Assembly (NCBI GenBank): GCA_039720395.1
Contig: CM077827.1
Location: 10,207,991 to 10,271,990 of the forward strand
Direction: 5' to 3'
Length of the DNA stretch: 64,000 bases
Origin: Liquidambar formosana
Lineage: Eukaryota; Streptophyta; Magnoliopsida; Saxifragales; Altingiaceae
Shown here: piece after piece, positions 46,818 through 58,800 of the stretch
Numbering within the stretch: the stretch's first letter is position 1
Layout of the letters: every line of letters starts with the position of its first letter
Made by a program: the position numbers and the translations under genes
The notes under the pieces: generated by a model
Seen by the model: only the letters and a program-made list of their open reading frames with translations
Database searches by the model: none
What the model was told of the DNA's origin: nothing

Positions 46818-49800
46818 AATCTTATAGTTTGATATAAGAAGGTATTCTTTGATGTTTCCACAAGATTTGTTGTACGTGACATCTTTCTCTTTGGTACATA
46901 TTGTTGTCTTCCTAGCTCACAGCCAAGGTCTTTAATATCGATATCGCTGGGTATATCGAGGATCCAAAAATGTGGATATATCGGATATATCGTTAGATAT
47001 ATCGACAATATCGATATCGTTTTAAAGATATGGTGGATATTATGTGTTAAACGCGGAATTTTTTTATTGAAACTCTGGGAAACAATGATTTAGACTATAA
47101 TACACACTTTAGCATCAAAAAATTGCAATTTAAATGTGTATAAAACAAGTATGTGTTGTGTAGGGTATAAATAGTGTGATACGATGAGAAAATAAATAAT
47201 AGAAATTCATGCAAATATAACATCCAAATGTCATATGAGATTAAAATTTGTAAATATTTATCATTTACACAATAAACACTTACATACTTGCATACTTACA
47301 TTAGTAGTTTAATACCACATGGAGTTCCTTGGTGGTTCAAAATCATCATTTCTATCCCTATTCTACCTTTCCATATTGGTAATATTACGACAATAGGTTG
47401 GCCATTTCATATAATTAGCATAATTGAGCAGATAATTCTGTAGATGGCGGTCATATTCATCAGCAGAACAATGCCGTAGGATTCCCATTGGTGGCAAATC
47501 TTGTTGTTCAGTCTCAGGAGCTCCTTCATTTGTTTGTGGTGGGACTGATGGATACATTGAGTATGGATTGGGCATATAATCAATTGGTTGTTGATATGGA
47601 TATTGTTGTCCATAGATATATGCCCCTGAGGGATCAGTGTTATAGTAGCCCATCCCATATGGGTCGTATGACTGATATGGCACAGGTTGGACTTGTTGAT
47701 GGGGATAGGTATCTTGGCTCGTGTCTGTTCCATAGCCAAAATGACTTTGTTGTGATCCTATATTCATAGACTCGAAATTTGAGGAAAGGGAATCTACATC
47801 TTGTTGGCTGCTTGTGTTTTGTCCCCGTTTTTTCCTCGAATAATGTTTGCCTATTGTCCCGATACCTGGCCCTGCTCTCCTAGAGCCATGGTCCTCATCC
47901 TGTGTCGCATGTGTGAAATCCGCTTCACAAGTAAAAGGACTCAATAATGGCCTCGGACTAGCTCCAGCTCCATAATTTCCACCCCTTCTTCCATCGTCCC
48001 CATCATCATCTCCATCACTATCCCCACCTCTAGTATTGGTGTCAGAAGAGTCAGAAGACTTAGAATGCACCGAGTCTGTTCTCATTGCATCCTCGCTTGA
48101 TAAAACCTCCTCAGATATAACTCTGTCGACGTCAATCCTGAAGTTTTGAGCTTCTTCTGCCACCTTTGGATCAGGTTCACCATCTGGCCCATCCATATGT
48201 GAGGGCCTAATCCACTCGTAAAGAGGATTCTCATTCTCCTCTCCTAATTCGACTGATATATTAAGCAGATTTAGAGGCTCTAACTCTGTTGCATTGTCCA
48301 TCTCAGCTTCCATATCTCTGACCCTCAACCTCATGTTGTAATAACAAAAGACTAGCTTTTCGAGCCTTTTGTACGCTAGTTGATTGCGCTGCTTTGTATG
48401 TATTAGGAAAAACGTGCTCCAGTTTCTTTCACAAGCTGAAGAGAAGCATGTTTGTGACAATATCTTCATTGCCAATCCCCTCAATGTTGGAGCAGAAACC
48501 CCATACATATCCCACCAGTCAGCTACCCATAATAAAATGAAACTATTAATTTTATATTTACAACTTTAAAATTTATAAGTTAACAAATTTGTTAGTAGTC
48601 TATATAGTTCTATACGCACTAGCCGTCATGCTTTCTCTTGATGCAATTGCGAGTCTCTCTCCAAATTTACCCATCGCTTCTGGAAACATTATAATCTACA
48701 AGTGCAACCTTTTCATCAGTGATTAAATAGAATAAATATTAAAATATAAACTTTGATAGTTATTGTTGTTGTGTTACCTCATTTCCAATCTCTCCACCCT
48801 TGTCAGAGTTTGGTTCCAACTTTTGGAAGACCTCAAGCACTGCATTAGTCAAGTATTGGTTGTGACTAATGTTATTCTTGTATTGATACTTTGGGTTTAG
48901 GTAGTATGCTAGCATTCATGTCAAACACAAATATACAATTTAATTAGTTTCACTTTGTGTGGTGTAAGTGTGTAACAAACTAACAAATAAAAAATATCAA
49001 ATAAGATATATAAATTATTATCTATAATTTTAGATATAGAAATTTAACGTAGAAATTTATAATGTATAAATTATACCTGCCGACAATAAAGGATGATCGA
49101 TTGATTTGTCCCAGTACTCTTTTATAGCTTTTAAGACCCATTCCACATTTCGATTAGATGATAGGAGGGTCTCTTTCATTATTTGGAATGCTTGATATAC
49201 TACACCCAAGGTTGGGTATACCTCACTATCAACAATGCGCAACAATCGGTAAAGAAGCTCATAAATACCACATACTTTTGTAACCCTAGCCCAGAAAGTG
49301 TGGTTTAGAATAAATGATTCAACGTGACGGCCTATTTGCGTTCTATTCAGTGGATGTTCATTCCATTCATCAGAGGTGAACAAGGTTTTCAAGCCCACCT
49401 TTTTCTTTAATAGGCTGTCCAGTGCAATATAATTTGTGGCAAACCGAGTGGCACCCGGTCGCACAATATCTCCTCCACAACATGTTCTCATTTGTGCCAA
49501 CAACCAACTGTGGTTGTCTATAAAGTTTGTGATCATCCTCCCTTCAGTGATCACCTCTTTAACACATTTTTTATCAGCAACCCTCTCAAATATGAGGTCG
49601 ATGCAATGAGCAGCGCAGGGTGTCCAGTATAAATTATACTTTTTCATTAACAGCTGCCCCGCTTTCTTATAATTGCTGCCATTATCAGTCACTAGTTGGA
49701 CAACATTTTTGCTACCAATTGATTGCACGACATTTCTCATCAAAGTATAAATATACTTATGGTCCTTAATTTTATTCGAAGCATCCACCGATTTCAAAAA

Positions 49801-52800
49801 AACTGTCTTTCGTTTACAATATACCATAAAGTTGATGATGGACAATTTTGTTGGACCTATCCATCCATCACACATAATGGTGCAGCCATATGTCTTCCAC
49901 ATTGGCTTTATCTGTGCAACATATTTATTCATCTCTTCCACCTATGAGATGAAATAGAATTTAAGTAAAATCACATAAAAAACATTAAAAGATCATAAAT
50001 AAAACCTAATAATGAATAAATACTAATATTTTGAATTAAATTAGTAATTACCTCCATATCAAGATATTTAGTTCTAATCTTATACGGGGAAGGAGGATTA
50101 ACGCCTGTTCCAGAAGACTGAGCTCCAGCAATCATATTTTTGAAGTGATGGGAGGCGGCCTTCTCAGGCGGGACATTCTCATGTATAAAGAATTTTGCAA
50201 CTAATCTACCTAAACCCTCCTTTATATTGCCTTTACTAAAAGCATTCTTAATAGTCATTTGCTTTGATTATGATGATTTATACAGAGAAGGAAGAGGGGG
50301 GGTATGAGTGTTTGGCACCCGAACACTTTGACTACGTTTAAGTGGAGGCATTGGTCCTTTATTTTTACTTCTACCAGAACCTGAGCCACCAGCACCAGAA
50401 CTTCCAAAACGAGCATCTGATTGGAATTGTCTCCTTTGCTTTTCCTCCCATTCACTAGCTTTTGAAGCATGGTAGGCTTTCTTATAGTTCCTTCTTTCTT
50501 GCGCATCCAAATTTGCTGGGTACATCAGGATGTCTTCATCATCATCTTCATCAGTATCATCTGATTGGGATTCCAATATACCACCCCTTAACATTTGTCT
50601 AACATTTGAATCTCTCATTGTCTTTGCTGCCTTTGCTGTGGCTTTCCCCATCAAAAGTTGACGCATCTCATCTTTCACCTCTGGAGGCACATTGTTGAAA
50701 GGTGCTATATTATTTTTTGGATCTGACCCCAGTAAATGGTACTTAAGCCGTGTCGCCCCACCACTCTTCCATGTCTTCTGACAATACCTACATTGGATAC
50801 TACCTACTGTACCCTCTATACGACTCCCATGTTCCCATACAGAATTAACATTCTTCGCTCCTGCCATCTTTTGCTAAAAGAATACAACTGCAAATTTCGT
50901 GATAATATACAACTATACAAGTTTAATTTGTACACGTGTAGAACATATAAATATATAATAATATTACTAATTTACTATTTACTTCCTTACTGGATATATG
51001 AATTTAAATATGCATATGTGATTGTGTATACTTTATTTATTTCTTTATTTTTTTTAAATTTTTGTAGGACTTTACGTTAGAGGTTACTATGTTTTAGTTT
51101 GAAATGAATAAATAATTTTGACAATTGACAATTGACCTTGATTTAACTATTATGTGCTTTTATGCATTTATTGTTAAAATGAACAAATTTCTAATATAAA
51201 TATTACTTTTCATAAACAATTAAACATCACTAAAATTTACAACAATATATTGTGATTTGTGAGAGTTTATTGATTTAACTAGTATGTGCTTTTATATGCA
51301 TTTATTATTAAAATCAGAAAATTTATAACTTTCTAATATATTTTTCCTTTCTTTTTTCCCCTTTATAAATATTGTAATTTGTGAGAGTTTATTGATTTAA
51401 CTAGTATGTGCTTTTATATGCATTTATTGTTAAAATCAGAAAATTTATAAATTTCTAATATATTTTTTCTTTCTTTTTTCCCCTTTATAAATATTTTGAT
51501 TTGTGAGAGTTTATTTATTTAACTAGTATGTGCTTTTATATGCATTTATTGTTAAAATCAGAAAATTTATAAATTTCTAATATATTTTTTCTTTCTTTTT
51601 TCCCCTTTATAAATATTTTGATTTGTGAGAGTTTATTTATTTAACTAGTATGTGCTTTTATATGCATTTATTGTTAAAATCAGAAAATTTATAAATTTCT
51701 AATATATTTTTTCTTTCTTTTTTCCCCTTTATAAATATTTTGATTTGTGAGAGTTTATTTATTTAACTAGTATGTGCTTTTATATGCATTTATTGTTAAA
51801 ATCAAAAAATTTCTAACTTTCTAATATATTTTTTCTTTCTTTTTTCCCCTTTATAAATATTGTGATTTGTGAGAGTTTATTTATTTAACTAGTATGTGCT
51901 TTTATATGCATTTATTGTTAAAATCAGAAAATTTCTAACTTTCCAATATATTTTTCCTTTCTTTTTTCCCCTTTATAAATATTGTAATTTGTGAAAGTTT
52001 ATTGATTTAACTAGTATGTGCTTTTATATGAATTTATTGTTAAAATCAAAAAATTTCTAACTTTCTAATATATTTTTCCTTTCTTTTTTCCCCTTTATAA
52101 ATATTTTGATTTGTGAGAGTTTATTGATTTAACTAGTATGTACTTTTATATGCATTTATTGTTAAAATCAGAAAATTTTTAACTTTCTAATATATTTTTT
52201 CTTTATTTTTTTCCCCTTTATAAATAATTTTGAATGCTACTATGTTAGTTTGATTTACAACAAATTTCTAAATTTCTAATATATTTTTCCATTCTATTTT
52301 CAAAAATATAAACTCTATATGCTTTGACATTGGATGTGATGATGCAGCAAAAGTCATTGTGCTAATACTTAATTATTACTATAAGAAGTGTTTTATTTTC
52401 TTTTTTGTTTTTCCTGGTTGAATAAGTAGTTACCACTTACCAGTCAATAAAAAAATGGTGTCTTTAATATGATAAAAGAGTTCAGATTACAAATTTACAA
52501 TAGACTTTAATGAATTTTGACTCATAATGACCACTACGGCACTACTAAACAACACAACAACCAAAAAAAAAAACAAAAAATCTGACATTGTCATAAATTC
52601 ACTACCTATACTACCTAAAGCAGCACTAATAATGAGAGAATGAATGACAAATTAGTGAAATGGAGAAATTGGTGGCTACTTCAAGTTTGTTTTAACAAAA
52701 GCCATGCTGGGTCACATGTTTTTAAAATAAATTTTAAAAGAAAAAATTATTGACTAACCTATACTACCTAAAGCAGCACTAATAATAATGAAAATTTTGT

Positions 52801-55800
52801 GTGAGGCAAAAAATATGAGAAATAGGCTTATAACCTTTTAAGTTTATAACCTTCAAGTCTTTAAGTCTTTAACTAATGCACTACTCCTGTCTGCTGACTG
52901 CTGCTAATTCCTTTACTTTCTTCAAGTTTTCTCACCTTCTCAGCTTATAGTGAAGTTTTGATTTCTAAAGTCTAAACTAACTGGAAGGAAGCTTATACAC
53001 TGGAAGGAGGTTGTGTTTGGTTTTTTATACTGAAAGGAAGGAATGCTAATGGATGAAAGCTGGAAGGAGTGAAGGACTGAAGGAGTCTTTCACGTGAAAC
53101 TGTGAAAGTTTGCTCACCCCACTTAATCATTTTCACGTGAAAGTGTGAAAGTAGTGGAATAGCAAATAATTTTGGACAAAACACCTGAAAATGCAACACA
53201 AATGCACAATACACTGAAAAAGAGAGCAGAAAACTGCCAAATAAAACACTCATAAAGCAATTCAAACAATCACTTTCACGTGAATGTTTGAAAATAATGG
53301 AAAAGCTCTTGATTTTGGACAAAAGAGCTGAAAAAGCAGCAAAATAATGGAACCAGCATGACAAAAACTGGAAAAAAGCAGCAGAAAACAGCCAAACAAG
53401 TCCCAAAATTGCAGTTCAGTGGACGATACAGTGAAAGGTGTCAGCATTGGCGATATATCGTCGATATATCCACGATTTCTCTCCTAAATCTGGCGATATA
53501 TGGAATTATCGAGATATCGACGATATATCGCGATACATCGTCGATATTTTGTTTTTTTTTTTTTTCATTTTTTCCAATTTCGCACTGAGATATCGTATCG
53601 TCACCCAGCGATACCGCGATATATCACGATATATCGACGATATATCGTGATATTTAAGACTATGCTCACAGCACACTCAATATATACGTTTTCTTTAATC
53701 TTATCTTTGCATTCAAAGAAACATTTGTTGCCAAGCTATTGTAAAGTTGTTCCAAATTTTTACCTTGGTATTATTGTGATATGTTTCCATGTTTTGGTAG
53801 ATCGAATCATACCACTGAAATGAATCTTTGAAGGCAAAAATATTTTCTCTAAGCACCAATTCATGCACCTTAATACACCACCCATTACAACACTTGCTGA
53901 AATTTTGGTTGATGAATTAGATAAGATGTTCATTTATTATCATGCTATAGGAATTATTGAGAGGGTCTGATGTCCTAGATAGTTCCCTATATGCCTACAC
54001 AAGCACTGTTGGCACTTGCCAGTCCATCATTACTGATATAAGTGTCCGAAGTTTGTATGATATGCATAATTTTATCAATAACGATTTTAGCAGCATCTTG
54101 GAACTTGCTATTATGAATTTATTTACCTTACTATTAGTCAATTTGACTTTTGTAAAGTCTCATAAACTGATGTTGAATATTTTTGTTTCTTAGTATGACA
54201 CCAAGTACTATTACAAGATTGGACTAGGTGAATCTTCTCGTGAATTTTGGTTTCAAATGCCTCCAAAGATTGATCCGGATGCTCCCTATATTTTTGGAAT
54301 TATTGGTGAGGACTTCTTTCTTATTTCTCTTGGAAAAACAGTATTAGATTGCTTATTTGCCTCTTGTTAAGTACTTGAGATATGGTACTTGAGATACGGA
54401 TCTGCATAAATGCTGAATATACAATTGTGGTTTGCTCATAAAGGGAGATGTTCTACAGGTTATATGTTTTTTCATGTAGGAGATTGGAGAATATAAATAG
54501 TAAAATATAATGGTTGAAAGAACAAATGCATAGGATTGCGTTGCATGAATAATAGAGGAGCAGTTGAATGAAGAAGATGACAACGAGGAAAAGATAAAAT
54601 TTGGGGCTTGGAGAAATTGATGAGTCTGGTCACATTGCCTTGCTTATTTAAAAGTCAATGTTTTCAAGAGAGTATGCGAAATATATCAAGTTATGGTGAT
54701 AATTCCGAACAGCTTTTCATTGACATCCCAGTTCAATTGTCATTTTTTTTTCTTCAGCAGGTAAAAATAACTTGCACTAAGAGTGGAAGAGGATATTCCA
54801 AGAGTTTTGAACTGTGTGACAATTAGACATTGTCAATATAAAATCTCCTTTATTTGAGTCAACATTATAACTGCTATATCTGTTGTCTATGTGGGGTATA
54901 CAGGGTTAACTTGCACTGAGAGTTAAAAGGGGATGCTACAGAGAGCTTCCCACATGTAGACAGTGGAAACAGACAGTCTTTTTGATTAACGAGTCAACAA
55001 TGTCATTGCTAAATCTGTTGATTGTCCCTATACAAAATCTCTCAAGCAATCCCCACAATTCTTGATAGTAGTGGCTAGATTCTTTAAGGCTTGATCCATC
55101 TCAGAAGTGCTGAAGTTATCTTCAGATCTTGTTATTTGATGCCAATTATGCCAGAGCAGTGCCTATAAGCATAACAGACTCATGTCTAGTATGATTTCTA
55201 GAATTGTCAAATCCTAGTAAGAATTTAATTCAAGCAATTTTCATGGAGTTCTTTCGGTCAGACAAGACACCTCTCAAGCATTTTGAATGACATACGTAAA
55301 TACATACAGGCCTATGAATAAATTAAATGACTTGGAAGATTCTTCATTTCAGTGATGATCTTAGAAAGTTAGAAGCAGGAACCTTCTACTAAGGGCCTCT
55401 CCTGCTTCGGAACCATGATTCTGTGCTCCCAAGTCAGAATCTTGTAAGAACCATGATTCACTCTCTGTCTGTCTCTGTCTCTCTCTCTCATCTCTCATCT
55501 CGGTTCTAAGTGCAGATGGAACCTTGGGATGGAGTGAGGAAGGCAGGACCATGACACCTCACCCTGCTCACCCACCCACCCACTTTACCAAAAATAAATA
55601 AATAAACTAACTAACCTCTTCTTAACTTCAACTAAAATATAAATTTTTTTTAAAAAAATAATAGGATTCCCATTAAGTCATATCAGATTAATGCTTAGTT
55701 AAAGACTCAATACTTTCTTCTTCTTCTTCTTCTTCATTTTTTTTTTTTTTTTTTGAAAAAAAAAAAAAAAAAGAAGGTAAAACCATGCTCTCTCTTTCTC

Positions 55801-58800
55801 TTTAGTGTGGCTTCCCAAAAGAATACTCTTTGCAACCTTTTTTTTTTTTTTTTTTTTTGAATTCCTTTGTAATTCTAACAAACTATAACATTTAGCTTGA
55901 ATTTTCTCTACAATTTCTTCCCACAAAATATTATATTGAGGTAACACAACACACACACATAAATTTTCCACAAACACTTCCTACACGCCCAAAACCTTTG
56001 AATCTTCTATGTTCCCCTCTTCCCCGCCCCCGACCCCGATCCAGCCCCAGCCCCCACTTCCGCTTTCTACTTCTATGGTGATGATAATTCATTTGTCGAA
56101 GCAATTATTTCTTACATGATGTTGATGCATGAACTTCTGTTTCATCTGTATGGCTAATCTCCACAAGCCATCATTTTGACGGTTGGTCCTCCTCTGAGCA
56201 AATAAATCTCAGGTCATTGCTGAAAATTCCAGAGAAGTTGCATGCTTCCATGAGTCATGCTTTTCTGGTTTGTGTAATCACCTGATGTGATTGGGATATT
56301 GGTATAAAATATAGCACCGTGATAATGCTGTCTGAGGACAATAAAATTTTCAGGCTAGTTTGGTTGTGGGAAGTTCATATCCTGTGAGAGGGTGAGTGTT
56401 TCAGGATCTAGGGCTTGCTTTAATGTCATGATGTGAACAGAGGATATACGTTGATTTTTTACTCGAAAATTGAATATCATTAGAAAATGTTGCTTCTGTT
56501 AATAGGCAGGCAATAACACTAAATTGCATAACCTTTAGGAAGCTTAAGTTGGAAAGGAGACAATGCACCTTATACTCATAATATGACATATATTACTATA
56601 CCACCTGATGTGTTGCATCTTATGTCCTTGTCTTGCTCTATATGGAAAAGTAGTGTCATCTATTAGGGTTCTTTCTTGATATGCAATTTTTTATTCATGA
56701 GTATGTTATGTATTTTGAGTATTGTTTAGATTAATAATTTTTTTTTCAAGTGATTTTGTTCAGGTGATTTGGGCCAGACGTATAATTCTCTTTCCACTCT
56801 GGAGCATTATATTCAGAGTGGAGGCCAAACTGTCTTGTTTGTCGGTGATCTCTCTTATGCTGATAGATATGAATACAATGATGTTGGTATTAGATGGGAT
56901 TCATGGGGTCGTTTTATTGAGCGAAGTGCTGCATATCAGCCATGGATCTGGTCGGCTGGGAATCATGAAATAGAGTACATGCCGAACATGGTAATTTTAA
57001 CAAGTTCATCTCTTTTCTGCATTTTTTTCATTTTCTTTTCTTTGATCCATTTGAAATTGTACAATCCTTAATTTCAATGTGGATATGAGCTTGAACATTT
57101 TGAAATTATATTTTTTTAAAGTATTATGATTTTTATCGCATAAATATGTATGTAGTGAGTGTGAAACTGAATTAATAGCATGGCTACATAGAGGTGCAAG
57201 CATTGTGTTATTTCCACTTGTCTGGCAAGATTGATACATTTATTATTTTAATTCATTGCCTTACCATAGTATTCTAGTTTTACTGCCAAGAAGGAGCTAG
57301 GTCATTTTCCATTGTGGAATGCAAGTTGTTCTTAGGAGTCTGGGGTTGTTTGAAAGTTAAAGATTTGGCACTTATAGTTGGATCTCTTTTATTGATTCTA
57401 CATGCAGATGTTGAAATTTGGGTTGGCACCTTAAGGATTTTTCGAACCTTGTATGTTTTGTTGTTGTTTCCTTTGGGAAACTATGTGATTGCCTTAGAAT
57501 TTTATATCATGACAGACTCAGCCACACAGCCTGCTTCCTCCTCTCGCTCCTTTTATTGTTATTCCTGGCCACTCTTTGACATTTTTATGGGCCCCCCACC
57601 CCCCTTCTTTTTTTTTTTCCCTTTTAAGTGGAGAACATTTGATGTTGAAGAAGAAGCATTCATTGAAGGTTTGGCATCCTGCAATGATTAGGACCCACCT
57701 TGAAGATTTCCTATTTTGAAATCAACCTTTATTTTTTAGTTTTATTGTGTTGGATAGACACTAACTCATAGCTGCCTCTTAGAAATTTATGTTGACTTTC
57801 TGGGTGCAAAACTTTACTATTTTTTATTATTATTATTTCCTTTTCAATTCTCTGCTACACAGTCAAGTTTCATATGGGTTTTGATTTGCAACTGTTAAAT
57901 GCTTTAAGTTTTATGCTTGTGTTGTGTGTGTACCTGTTAGAGATGGGAAGTTGTACTTGATAAGTTTTAAAAAAAATTCTTCGTATAAATCTATGTAGTA
58001 ATGTATAATGCATGTACTAATGTACATATGCTGGTGCTGGGGGTCATTTTGGGACATATGCTAAGATAAACTAAATCATGGTTCATCTTTGATGGAAAAA
58101 TTTCACTATATTTGATTGATCAGACGGATGCAGTAGATTTTCTGGTTACATTCTTTCTATATAATGATTTTACTATTCTCCTTCGTGTTTTATATAAGAG
58201 AGACATTAATGATACTAATACATCACTTCTATTACGACACCTCTTAACCCCAAAAACTTGATGCTTTAGGGAAGGAATGGAATGGAATAACAATGTATAT
58301 CAAGCTAAATGAACACCCCCCCCCCCCCCCCCCCCCCCGCGGGGCGGCGGGGGCGGGTGCTCATGTGCGGCCCCATCTTGTATGCTGAGTGATAGATTAG
58401 ATAGGCAGAATTATGGGGGAAGAGTTGGGTTAACAAGATTATGATGGGGAACAAACAAATGGAGGTAACAAGGTTTAACCCACGACCTCTTGAAAACTAT
58501 GGTAAACTACCACTTAACCCCAAAAGCTTAATCCATTAGTGAATGGGCCCAACAATGTATTTCAAGCTAACAATTTCTATATTCTATACTCTTTAGTTGT
58601 TAACCTACATTTGAATGCATATTTCAGGGAGAAGTTATTCCATTTAAATCATATCTAAATAGATATGCTACACCTTTCATGGCCTCCAAAAGCAGCAATC
58701 CACTTTGGTATGCTGTTCGACGTGCATCCGCTCATATTATCGTGCTATCCAGTTATTCTCCATTTGGTAATTGGCATTTTCTTGTCTGTTGTAGCATCTA

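Larger units (their letters stand above)
46923..53663 (-). mobile_element. hAT transposon, 6.7 kb, near-autonomous
   Basis: An 8-bp TSD GCTCACAG is exact at 46915-46922 and 53664-53671. The ends are related inverted sequences: AAGGTCTTTAATATC at left and, in reverse complement, ATAGTCTTAAATATC at right. Both are followed by runs of CGATATATCG palindromes for 100-230 bp. Inside are a five-exon hAT transposase (minus strand) and 122-bp tandem repeats upstream of it. Only one stop disrupts the transposase, so the insertion may be fairly recent. It lies 560 bp from the chromovirus-like element within PAP26 intron 2. Confidence 0.93.
39571..54193 (+). other. PAP26 intron 2, 14.6 kb of nested transposons
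   Basis: Starts GTAAAT and ends TTTCTTAG. It contains, in order, a LINE tail, a Stowaway MITE, a chromovirus-like retrotransposon, a foldback MITE and a hAT element. All have readable duplications or ends except the foldback MITE, whose TSD is masked by the microsatellite. Confidence 0.85.

Noticed and set aside
53438..53823. ORFs with YRRYI/RDISRYI repeats
   Set aside because: Translation of CGATATATCG palindromes in the hAT right end.
57314..57691. ORF in PAP26 intron 4
   Set aside because: No domain, sits within an intron with clear splice sites, hydrophobic low-complexity translation.
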